From NCBI GenBank assembly GCA_034509925.1, contig CM067532.1, positions 8,013,680 through 8,077,679 of the forward strand: a stretch of DNA of 64,000 bases, in the 5' to 3' direction. The position numbers and the translations under genes are program-made. The stretch comes from Hirudinaria manillensis. Its lineage: Eukaryota > Annelida > Clitellata > Hirudinida > Hirudinidae. Shown in pieces: positions 37,880-47,880 of this stretch. How positions within the stretch are numbered: position 1 is the stretch's first letter; each line of letters begins with the position of its first letter. The notes beneath the pieces were generated by a model. The model ran no database searches, was not told the DNA's origin, and was given only the letters and a program-made list of their open reading frames with translations.

Positions 37880-40800
37880 ATGTCTAAATTCGGTGTGTTA
37901 TATAAAAATTACTACAAATTGACGGGCAGACCAATTTTCAATACATGTTGCCGTTCATCGGACATCAATCAATGTAAGTAGTTTTACGATCGCCGATGCT
38001 GTGGTCACGAATTCATTTATCAAGGACTCATGCTTAAAATGTCTATTAGGAATTTTATTTCTACTTGAAATTGTATTTTATGAAGGGTCGATAGCTTTCG
38101 ACATCGTAAAATGTTGTTGCAAACCGCAAAATAAAATAGATTATGTGAGTTGCAACGTTGTTTTCAAGCATCAAGAAGATTGACAGCAAACACGTCCTGC
38201 ATACGCAGTATCAACGAAAGGGACGAGCATGAGAATGAGGTTGCAAACATTTTGCATCACGATCAAGAATTAGAAATTTTAAAAAGACAGAATCTTGAAG
38301 GTTACACTTTTTCCTTGGCAATTTTCATTTCTATCATTTCTCAATGATGTCTGTTATTGATGATTTTTTAAAATTCTAGATTTTGTAAAAATTGTCGACA
38401 AATTCCAAAAGGCAAAGTTAGCTGATCTACAAAAGGTTCTTATTCTTGCCCAGAGACTGCAAGCAAACCATCAACGCCTGAAAGATGAAAATCTTGTTTT
38501 CAAAATCGACGATCTTAATAAAATCACTCTTACCAGACTGGACCAAATGACAATAACGACACATCCCAACTTAGCAGCCATACCAAAAATTGAAGAAGTT
38601 GGCACAGACGTGGATGAAAACACACCCCGTTTGGAGACTAGTGTTGTGGAAAAACCTCAATTGTCAACAATCACGACTTCTACGAAGCAAGAGTCTCGTA
38701 AAGTGGCTCTTCCCAGTAAGTTTTCCAATCAGAAATATCTGGAGGAAATGCAAGTCAATGAGAAACTAAAGATGAAAGAAGCAATAATGTTGAACGACAT
38801 CAAAAGTTATCTGGACCTCTGCATCACGAACGGTCTGCTCAACAGGGCTTACACCTTCCTGACAAATTGTTATTTGAGGGGAAAGACGAAGCAGACGGGT
38901 GCGACCAAGGCCGTAAGAAACATAGAGCTGTATGTGGACCTCATGGATGCTTGGGCTAAAAAAGGCAGTTACGAGGCCATCAAAAAACTGTACCTACAAA
39001 TCGATGACATGAAATTGAAACCGAATTACCGGGTTTTTGCTGCCATTTTTGAATGTCTCGGGAGATCAGAAAGAATCAACACCAATCTAGTCAAGTATTA
39101 CATCGCAGAGGCACAAAAGAATGGACTAAACATGGAAGAATTATTTTCAGAAAGAATTTATAGGAGTGTTGAGAAAATGTTTATTTTGAAATCACTTTCA
39201 CCTATGCTTCCGAATTTGTCCTTTAAACCTATCAAGTTGGTCCAGGAATATGACTGCAGTCTCGTCAACCATCTCAACGAAAAGTCAATTTCCTCGAATC
39301 CGTTGTCCGACTTTCTGTCCAAGGAAGACGTCGACAATAGATTGCACAGAATGCTGGAAATGGAAATGCACGACCAAGTCAAGGTGAAATCCATAGTTCC
39401 CGAATCTGCGTTGAACTCTACAATTCAGGTGGCAAGGGCTCAACTCAATAAACACAGAGAGGAATGGAGGAGAGCTCTTTTGGAGAATTTCAATTCGACC
39501 GTTGGCATTCTGGAGAAGTGCAGTACCCAGATGAACAGCGGCACGTCCCTTTATCCCTTCATGAAGCTTTGGAATCCGGAGGTCTACGTCGACTTCATGA
39601 TGCAGGAGATCGAAGTCATGGGCCAATACTTGATGATTTATTGTCCTCCGACTCACCATCTACAATACGTTTTGGGTCAGAAAGTCTTCAACAGATTCTC
39701 GGTCCAGGCCAAAGCGAAAAAATTGCGCCAGCTTTTGCCGACGTACAGGGAATACTTGGAAAAGCTGCTCGACGAGGAGCTGTCCGTCGCTCCCAGGAAG
39801 TTGTGGAATGAAATCTCCTTGGCCAACTCTTACCATCTCGTCCCGCCCGAGACCTGGTCCTACGACAGGAAGAGAGAGATCGGAAAGTTGCTTTACGACA
39901 TCATCATGACGTCCGTCAAAGTCAGAAAGCCGACCAAGGACGGAGCCGACGGCAAAGACGAGTGGAACATAGCCGCGTTTTATACGAAACACGTCACGAA
40001 GGATCATCGTCCACAGGAAGAAGTAATGGTAAGCTTCAAGAAAATGGCCTTATCAGTTTTATTTTCAAATCATCATCCAATAACCATTTATCAACAGTAA
40101 ACATTAGTTTAGCTATTATCTCAATACATGCTTCAGGCACATCCTCTCATGCGCAAGTTGTACAGGGAGGCGGAGCTACCAGAAATGGTGTTTTCACCGA
40201 CTGAATTGCCCATGCTGTTACCACCCCTGCCTTGGACCATGCATAATAATGGAGGGTGTCTTCTCAATACAGGTAACTTTTCTTAACAGAAGGGCACAAA
40301 AGGGATAAAAAAAACTATACTCATGATTTTCCAAAATAGTTGTTAATAATAATCCATGTTGTTAATTGTGAATAAATTAATATTTCAGTCACGCTCATAA
40401 AAAATGACAACCTGTGCAAAGACCAGGTGGAGCTGATCAAATCTCTTCCGAATCAGAAACTGTTTCCGGTTTTTGACGGACTCAACGTCCTCAGCAACTG
40501 CCCCTGGAGGGTCAACACGTGGGTGCTCGACATCATCGTCAAGATCTTCCTGGAAGGCGGCAACAAGCACCTCGACATTCCCAAGAAGCACTCCGGCATG
40601 AGCAAAGTAAAAATATGTTTATCCATGAATGATGAGGAGAGAAAGGCAGCCAGGAGACACAACGACGAAGTCATGAAGCAGGACATGGAACACTACAGCA
40701 TCTGGATGGCCGAACTGTACAGACTGTCCATAGCCAACCAATTCAGAAACGAGCCTTTCTGGTTGGCTCACTCCGTGGACTTCAGGGGCAGGGCTTATCC

Positions 40801-42061
40801 TTCCCAGCCGCATTTCAACCACTTCGGAAGCGACGTGGCGAGGAGTCTCCTGGAGTTCGGAGTGGGCAAACCGCTCGGTCCAAAAGGCCTGGATTGGTTG
40901 AAGATCCATCTCATAAATTTGACGGGCTTCATGAAGAAAAAATCCAACGAAGAGAAACTGGCCTATGCCAACGAGTCGATTCATGAAATCGAGGACTCCG
41001 CAGATCGCCCGATGGACGGCAACAAGTGGTGGCAAACGACCGACAAGCCCTGGGAGACGCTGTCCTGCTGCAAAGAAATCGTCGACGCCCTGAGATCTCC
41101 CGACCCCGAAAAATTCGTTTCTCATTTGCCGATCCATCAGGACGGTTCCTGCAACGGCTTGCAGCATTATGCCGCCCTGGGTAGGGATACGAAGGGAGCA
41201 AAGTCCGTCAGTCTCGCTCCGTCGCCAGTACCTCAAGACGTCTATTCCGACGTGGTGGACATCATCGAGAAAGAGCGGATAAAAGACGCAGAAGCTGGGA
41301 ATGAAATCGCCAAGGCATTGGAAGGTTTTGTGAGGAGGAAGGTGGTAAAGCAGACGATAATGACTACAGTTTACGGGGTGACGCAATTTGGAGCTATGAA
41401 ACAGATCGAAGGTCAGCTGAAAGATATCGAAGAATTTAATCGTGAATTCCTGAAGGAGGGGAGAAATTATCTGACGAAGAAGACCTTTGAAAGTCTCGAA
41501 GCGCTTTTCACTTCTGCAAAGCAAATCCAAAACTGGTTCGTACAAACTTCTTCGCTGATCAGCGAGCGCAAGAAGCAGAAAGTGTCCTGGTACACCCCTC
41601 TCGGCTGGCCGGTCTTGCAACCTTACGTCAAGGAGAAAAGATTGAACAACGGCAAAATATTGCTTTTACCGTGCACGATGAAGCAGAAAAATGCCTTTGC
41701 ACCTAATTTCATCCATTCTTTGGATTCCACTCACATGTTGCTGACCGCAATCCACTGTCACCAGGCGGGCGTGATGTTTGCCTCCATTCACGACTGTTTC
41801 TGGACGCACGCGGCGGACGTTCCTCGAATGAACGAAATCTGCAGGGAACAATTCGTCGCCCTCCACAAGGAGCCGATTCTCGAAGATTTGTCGAAACACT
41901 TCGTTCAAAACTTTGGCGTCAAAGATTCGGACGTACCGACCGTAGAAGGCGGAAAAGAAAAAACTGCCGAAGCCACGGCCGATCACAAGTTTCGGCAGAT
42001 TCCAAAAAAAGGCGATTTTAATATCGAGGAGGTCAAAGATTCGACTTATTTCTTTAGTTGA
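37880..42061 (+). CDS. polrmt: Mitochondrial DNA-directed RNA polymerase
   Basis: Single-subunit, T7-type RNA polymerase that transcribes mitochondrial DNA and primes its replication. Five exons join without a frame break: 37880-37973, 38169-38300, 38380-40028, 40137-40272 and 40389-42061, giving 1227 residues (human 1230). Introns are 79-195 bp. The ATG has an in-frame stop upstream, and the first 40 or so residues are basic and Ser/Thr-rich, fitting a mitochondrial presequence. A PPR-like helical region lies at about 210-300 (LYVDLMDAWAKKGSYEAIKK). The catalytic half contains DFRGRAYPSQ at about 801; motif A HQDGSCNGLQHY with catalytic Asp922; motif B RKVVKQTIMTTVYG with Lys991 and Tyr999; motif C ASIHDCFWTHA with catalytic Asp1139; and the conserved C-terminal STYFFS. 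All catalytic residues are intact. The coding exons are clearly more GC-rich than their surroundings. Confidence 0.97.
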
Positions 42062-42132
42062 CAGTTTTATTGATTAATTTTTTTTTATTCAAAAATGTTT
42101 AGGAAATAATTCGACTCGTGAGTGGCGTTGTT

Positions 42133-42321
42133 ATGGAGTCCATAATTGTTGAGATTCTCACTGGTTATCTTCCATTAAATTATGTGATGCATGCCATAAC
42201 ATTCCTTGTTTATCGGTTCAAGTTGTCTGAGCGCTCTTGGACTGCCGTTGAGTTCTACGCCGGGGTAGTAATATGGGCAGCTCTTTCTCAATTGGGGTAT
42301 TGCTTTTCCAAATGGCTATAG
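42133..42321 (+). CDS. Possible 62-residue membrane microprotein downstream of POLRMT
   Basis: ATG at 42133 (G at +4) opens 62 codons ending in TAG, starting 71 bp after the POLRMT stop. Two hydrophobic segments, about residues 4-27 and 38-58, are separated by a basic hinge (YRFKLSERSW), suggesting a two-pass or hairpin membrane protein. I do not recognise a family. Upstream of the ATG a T-rich tract ends in TTTAG at about 42101, so a spliced or trans-spliced 5' end is possible. No AATAAA lies between the POLRMT stop and the kinase start, so this frame may be part of the POLRMT 3' untranslated region and untranslated. Confidence 0.3.
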   Translation: MESIIVEILTGYLPLNYVMHAITFLVYRFKLSERSWTAVEFYAGVVIWAALSQLGYCFSKWL

Positions 42322-42696
42322 TATCTGCCCTGGGCTTTATTGGGCTATAATTTCATTTGTTTTTCGGAGATCGAATTGGTCAAAAAATGTATATTTTTTC
42401 ATGGTTTCCACCTCACTGGGAATAATGTCTGCGAGGACAGGGGTGAGTATCCCCTCATGTGGTAAATTCTAGGATTTGAAGAATGAGGTCATGATCATTG
42501 AACAAATTTGACTGCAATGCTCTAACATTTATAAAAGAGTCAAATATAAAAAAATTGTATTTAAAATTTTATTTTTGTTAAGCTTCAATTTGAGATGATA
42601 TTATATTTTTGTTTTTTGGTTCGATTTTTGTTACAACAGGATTTGTTTATGTTGTTGTCGTGTGGCATGGTGCAAAGCTCGGATAGAGACTTTTAA
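42322..42696. other. Gap before the NUAK-type kinase
   Basis: 375 bp of AT-rich sequence with no further coding signal. It presumably contains the kinase promoter or 5' untranslated region. Confidence 0.6.
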
Positions 42697-45600
42697 ATGG
42701 ATAATGAATTATTTGAGGGCATTGACTACAAATCATTTGAATTTGTCAAAACTCTGGGAAAAGGAACGCACGGCACCGTCATTTTAGCACAACAGAAAAA
42801 TAACAAGAAAAAGGTATACGTTATTTCCAATTGTTACATATTTAAATTCAGAGATCCACTAGTTGATCACAACAGATTAGAAGTGGCTATCAATAAAATC
42901 TCATTTTCCATGCAAATCAACGCTTCGATTCGTGAAATTCAATAAGTCAATAGGAAGCAGGACGTAACGTTTTCGTTCGTATGTGTGTACCAATCAATTA
43001 TTATGTGTTTGAGAATGTAATGTAATGAGAGTGCTAAAAGAAATAGAATTTATATCTGAGTTTGCACCAGTCGTTTGGAGGGGTTAAGGGAAGTAAAAGT
43101 TGAGATAGATGAAAAAACTAGCAATTATAATAAAAAAGGTATTTTGATTAGAAAAACGTTTTGTAACGTAACAAAATTAAATGAATTGCTGATTTGAAGA
43201 CTTTTTAATTTGATTTCCATTTAAAATTACTTCCTTTTCTCCTGTGCAGTATGCCATTAAATCGATAAAGAAGCAGAGTTTTGATAATGATAAGCAGCTA
43301 TCATTGATCAAGAGAGAGGTGGAAATCATGGCAGCCCTCAGTCATCCGCACATCATCACGGTTCACGACGGTACGCTTGCACGATCCGTTAGCATTTTAA
43401 GCATGCATTCTCAAAGACTGAAAGGAATTTGTATTAAATAAATTTATTTTTATTGATAAATTTTGACGAATTTTTTAGTTTGCGAGAGCAATTCACGTGT
43501 GACGATGACCCTGGAATATGCCAGCGGAGGAGAGCTGTTCGATTACGTTAACGAGTCGCCGGGGGGACTCGAGGAAGTGGAAAGCAGACGAATCTTCAAC
43601 CAGATATCGTCTGCAGTGCTTTACCTCCACAAGGTGCTTTTAATTCTTTGTTTCTTTGAGGGTATTTGTTTCTTTGTTTGCTTGTTTGCAATGTTGGCAT
43701 TTCTGTTTGTTTGTTTGTTTTACCTTTGTTTGTTTTATTCAATGGGCCCATTGAAACATTGAGGCCTTATCAGATGATGCTCAGATATTATTTAATTCTA
43801 ATTAGCTGTTAACCCAAACGATTTAATAACTTAACGATTTAATTTTTAATTAGAAAGGAATCGTGCACAGGGATCTGAAACTTGAGAACATACTGCTGGA
43901 CTGCAATGGAGATGCCAAGGTTTCATTTCGTTCAGTCATTTCACGATCCATCCATCCATCAATCGTCCTAATTAGTAACTAATTGTTATTATTATTTATT
44001 TTTATTCAAAGACTCCCTCAAGTTTAGCAAAGCACAATTTTATTCCTTAGGTGCATTAAATACAATATCATATAATACAATATAATACAATACAATAAAT
44101 ACAATATAATACATACAATACAATAAATACTATATAATGATAATATAATAATGCAATAAATCACTTGACATACATCACCTATATTATTCAATACTCAATT
44201 AATTAAATTTCATTAACATATTATTTAACTATTACTATTACTCTTAACCTCCTCAGATAGCTGACTTTGGACTTGCCAATCTCTACTCGAGAGACAAACT
44301 GCTGTTCACTTATTGCGGGAGTCCATTGTACGCCTCACCTGAAATTGTAAAAGCAGAGCCTTATTTTGGACCGGAGGTTGGATTTTTGGATTCATTTGTT
44401 CGAAAAATCAATTTAATTTCTTCTTTTGAATGGCATTCGATTATTTTATTTATTTATAACTTGTTTATTTTATTTATTTATGTTTTATTTAAAGCTTATT
44501 TATTTTATTTATTACTTATTTATTTATATTTTATTTATTACTTGTTTATTTATTTATATTTTAGTTATAACTTATTTATTTATATTTTATTTATAACTTT
44601 TTTATTTATTACTTATTTATTTATTTATATTTTAGTTATAACTTATTTATTTATATTTTATTTATAACTTAATATATAATATAATATTTTATATTTAACT
44701 TCTTCGTTCATTTTTTGTTCGTCTTTTATGGGAACTTATTTCTCGGCGTTTAATCTGTCAAAGAGGCATTGTCAGACAGCCTCCCTCGATCTGTCAGTCG
44801 TTCTGACTGTGGTCGAATCTTACAAGAATGTCGATAACAATTATTTATTCGGTTAAAGAATGTCTTAAAAATGCTGCACGCTGCTTGCTCTGTCGCTTGG
44901 TTTGAAGTCGAGTGAATGCATGATTGAAGTGAATTTGTGATTTTGCAAATTGAAAAAACAGGGAAATTTTGTGAAAAAAAAAAATGTGATTGAAACAAAC
45001 GAATGATTGAAATAAGTGAATGATTGAAATGGATTGATGATTGAAACGAATGTACAATTGAAATGAATTTACGATTGAAATGAACTTGCGATCGAAGGTC
45101 GATTGTTGGTCCCTCGGCGTCATCCTGTACGCCATGGCCTTTGGTGTTTTGCCCTTCGACGATTCTGACGTAACGAGGTTGAAAAGGTGCATCATCAACG
45201 GAGAGTACGTCATCCCTAGGCACGGTTCCCCTTGTTAGTCTCTTTCTTTTTTTCCTCACTCATTGTTGCTATCATTACCATGATGGTGATGATGATGATT
45301 ATTATAGTTGTCTTGTTTTTTGTTTTTGCAGCTGTTGTTAACATTGCTATTGCTAATATTATTATTATTATTATTATTATTTTGTTTACTTGAATTGAAT
45401 CATCTTAAGGGATTATATAAAGTTAGTAAGTAATTAATATAAAATTAATGCATATTTTAGTATTATATGTTCACTGCTGTCAAAATCATCTCATTGTTTG
45501 ACATTTTTGACATTTCATTCTTAAAGCATTGAAGAACCTGATCATGCGAATGCTGGAACCCACGACGGACCAAAGGCTGATCATGAAGGAGGTGGTTGGC

Positions 45601-46506
45601 CACCCGTGGTTGAACGAAGTGGCAGACGTTTCCTCGTCCTGGCCTTATTACGACCCTCGCCGTCCCGACGCGTCCTACGGTCTCACCTCGGTTGGGGAAA
45701 CCCCGGGCTCCCCCTGCGCTTACCCTCTTTTGGACTACGTGCTCCGACCCGAAGTCGAAGGCGGACCGCGGGACTCTTGCCGAGAGGACTTCACCTTCGG
45801 ACGATTGGATGAAAACTTCAACGGACGCTGCAACGGAGACGGAAACTTCTCTCGTCTCGGAAGCGCTTCCGGCGCGAAGAGGGATCGTTCAGTCGACGAT
45901 TTGTTCCACCTTTCTCCAAAATTCCGTCCAGACGAAGTATTTCGACGATCCAACTGGCAGAGCACCCCCGTCTTCGATTCTTTCCCTCAGGAGCGAGACT
46001 CGACGTCCGCGAGGGACGAAAGCTCGGACTTCGACGAGGAAGCCGCCTCCGTGCCCCTGATATGCGAGGTCCAACGTCCCAAGCACGTCTCCCTGCCCGG
46101 CGACGTCACCGTCGTCTGCGACGTCAAGACTTCCTCCACTACTCGCCTCGACACCGAAGTCCAGAAAAGGCAGACGGAGACTTCCGCTCTGGCTCGGGCA
46201 AAATCTGAACCCGTTGGTCTCGCCTTGCCTCGAGCGAAATCCTTGGCTTCGATGCTTTCTTCCTACTCGGGCCGGGAGGGCCGACCGACGTTTTTCAGAG
46301 AGGAAAGCGTTTTCGAGGACAGCTTGAACTACGAGAAGGGCGACTCGTTCCGTTTCGACGATGCGGAGGGGACGGACCGTCGCCCCTCGGAGTTCGTTTG
46401 GAAGCTCGCGTTCGCTCAGCCGGACTCCCTCGAAGGCACGGAAATGCACTTCTCTCGACACGGGGAAAACGACGACAACTTTTCCGTCGACAGCCTGGAT
46501 TTGTGA
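42697..46506 (+). CDS. nuak: NUAK-type SNF1/AMPK-related protein kinase
   Basis: Ser/Thr kinase of the AMPK-related family, normally activated by LKB1 and acting on cell adhesion, polarity and stress. Seven exons join in frame to 564 residues: 42697-42813, 43250-43370, 43479-43633, 43854-43919, 44257-44376, 45098-45233 and 45527-46506. An in-frame TAA directly precedes the ATG. Kinase landmarks are the glycine loop GKGTHGTV (21-28), YAIK Lys43, HRDLKLEN (136-143), DFG (156-158), and the activation loop [15 protein letters not shown] with the LKB1-target Thr171. [11 protein letters not shown] and [12 protein letters not shown] are NUAK-like. The kinase domain ends near PWLNEV (about residue 268). 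The tail of about 295 residues is Ser/Arg-rich and ends in NFSVDSLDL, resembling the DSFDLLDL region of vertebrate NUAK1. The GILKK motifs by which NUAKs bind PP1 are not visible. A related AMPK-like kinase remains possible. The exon 6 acceptor is unusual. Confidence 0.88.
44460..44690. repeat. TTTA-rich minisatellite in kinase intron 5
   Basis: Units built from TTATTTATTTATATTTTA and TTATAAC or TTATTAC recur about six times. Confidence 0.85.
44988..45097 (+). repeat. 17-bp tandem array abutting the kinase exon 6 acceptor
   Basis: Six units of GATTGAAANNAANNNAN type, each exactly 17 bp, followed by 8 bp of a seventh (GATCGAAG). The final AG at 45096-45097 is the splice acceptor, because the next base starts the conserved VDCWSLG codons. 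The array is purine-rich, so the usual pyrimidine tract is missing. Confidence 0.9.
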
Positions 46507-46508
46507 GC

Positions 46509-46572
46509 CCGCCCCTTTCCTTGCCCGCCCCTTTCCTTGGCCGCCCCTTTCCTTACCCGCCCCTTTCCTTGC
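46509..46572 (+). repeat. Four-unit 16-bp array in the kinase 3' UTR
   Basis: Four exact-length copies of CCGCCCCTTTCCTTGC (last two bases vary) start two bases after the stop codon. The transcript would carry four CCCCUUUCC segments, a composition that C-rich or CU-rich RNA-binding proteins favour. That role is inference. Confidence 0.92.
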
Positions 46573-46872
46573 CGGTCCCCGTATCGGCACGCACTTAGTC
46601 GGAACTTCGATCGAAAAGCCTTTTCTTTGTTTATCCAAAGTAGTTAATTAATCAGTTGATAATTATTAATTTACTTACCTCAGTTCTCCTCGATCCATAA
46701 AATTTCTTTCTTTGTGGCATGTTGATTGAATTTTTTTCTTAATTTTTGTGAGAGTCGGGTGGGAGCACGAATGCAATGTTTTTGTTTTATTTTTTTATTT
46801 TAAAATTCTTTTTTTTTATCAACAAACGTTAAAGTATTCATCGGTTGACGACCATTCCGCTCGCATTCGGCT

Positions 46873-46953
46873 TTTCGTTCGTTCGTTCGTTCTTCCTTCC
46901 TTCCTTCCGTTCGTTCTTCCTTCCTTCCTTCCGTTCGTTCGTTCGTTCTTTGT
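46873..46953. repeat. (TTCG)n/(TTCC)n compound array
   Basis: Alternating runs of TTCG and TTCC tetranucleotides, with the TTCCTTCCTTCCTTCCG block present twice. Confidence 0.9.
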
Positions 46954-47195
46954 TTATTTTTTAACCGAGTGCATCGCATTCGTTGCCTTTTGTATTTCAT
47001 AAAAGTGACAATTCGTATTTATTACTCCTGGCTACCTGTTGGTTGATGACTCTCACCATCGTCGTCGTCGTCGTCGTCATCATCATCATCGTCGTCGTCA
47101 TCACCATCGCTATAGTTGCTGATAACCTTTTGGGAAGTTAGTTCGTGCTTTTGGATGTTTTTTTGGCAGGTTTATCAACTCAAAACACCTGAAAT

Positions 47196-47201
47196 AATAA
47201 A
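47196..47201 (+). terminator. AATAAA polyadenylation signal for the kinase
   Basis: First canonical AATAAA after the kinase stop, about 690 bp downstream. It would give a 3' UTR of about 0.7 kb containing the 16-bp and TTCG/TTCC arrays and an ATC/GTC array at about 47060-47105. Confidence 0.5.
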
Positions 47202-47389
47202 GATATTATTCTAGCAGGAGAAGTGTTTACATTAATAATGTATAATAATAACAATAATAATATTTATCATAATTATACATATGTAGTATATACTTAATTA
47301 ATAATAATAATAATAATAATCATTGTAATTAGTAGCGCCAATAACTCGAGCAGACAAATGGTCCGAACCAAAAGCACTCTCCCCCGCCA

Positions 47390-47880
47390 TCAGATCAGTT
47401 TCGCTGAACTGAGCTGTGACTCAATAAGTCCTCCTTGCTACGGTAGTGGTCCGAAAATGGTTCCCCATGACCGCCTTGGCACGTTTTGGTCGGCCCTGCG
47501 CGGGAATAAATTCCTCTTTTGATGTATTCGAGGTGCAGGCGGTTGGCGCCCGTAAAGAATCTATTATCGCCCGCGGGCAGACGTTGAGATTGCGTCTTGA
47601 TTTATGCGCCAAAATGTACCGGACAAAAAAGAGAGTCCCGGTTTGTTGGTAAACAGCCGAAGAGGTTCAAAGGTCACCGGGGTCTCTAACAATGGTCTCG
47701 TCTCGTCGCCAGGGTGCGCCGAATTAAAACGATTCTCTGCTCTGTCCAGCTGATTAATATTAATGACAACATTAATTAATATTAATGACAATCCTTTTCT
47801 CCGTCTAATCACAAACAACTCTGTTTTTAGGTACGTATTCTCTACAGCCTTTTGTGTAACCAGACATGCCACAACCGGAT
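47390..47880. other. Repeat-poor non-coding island
   Basis: About 490 bp of balanced composition with scattered motifs, including CAAAGGTCACC, in otherwise AT- and repeat-rich DNA. Open frames on both strands are under 105 codons and unrecognised. It is a candidate regulatory element or an old dispersed repeat. Confidence 0.3.

Noticed and set aside
40619-41620. 333-codon open frame antisense to POLRMT exon 5
   Set aside because: It lies entirely opposite conserved polymerase coding sequence and has no recognisable domain; it is a codon-use shadow.
42118-42321. GTG start for the small frame after POLRMT
   Set aside because: Animal genes rarely start at GTG, and an ATG in the same frame lies at 42133.
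45889-46638. 249-codon open frame antisense to the kinase tail
   Set aside because: Shadow of the GC-rich kinase exon 7, ending in the 16-bp array.
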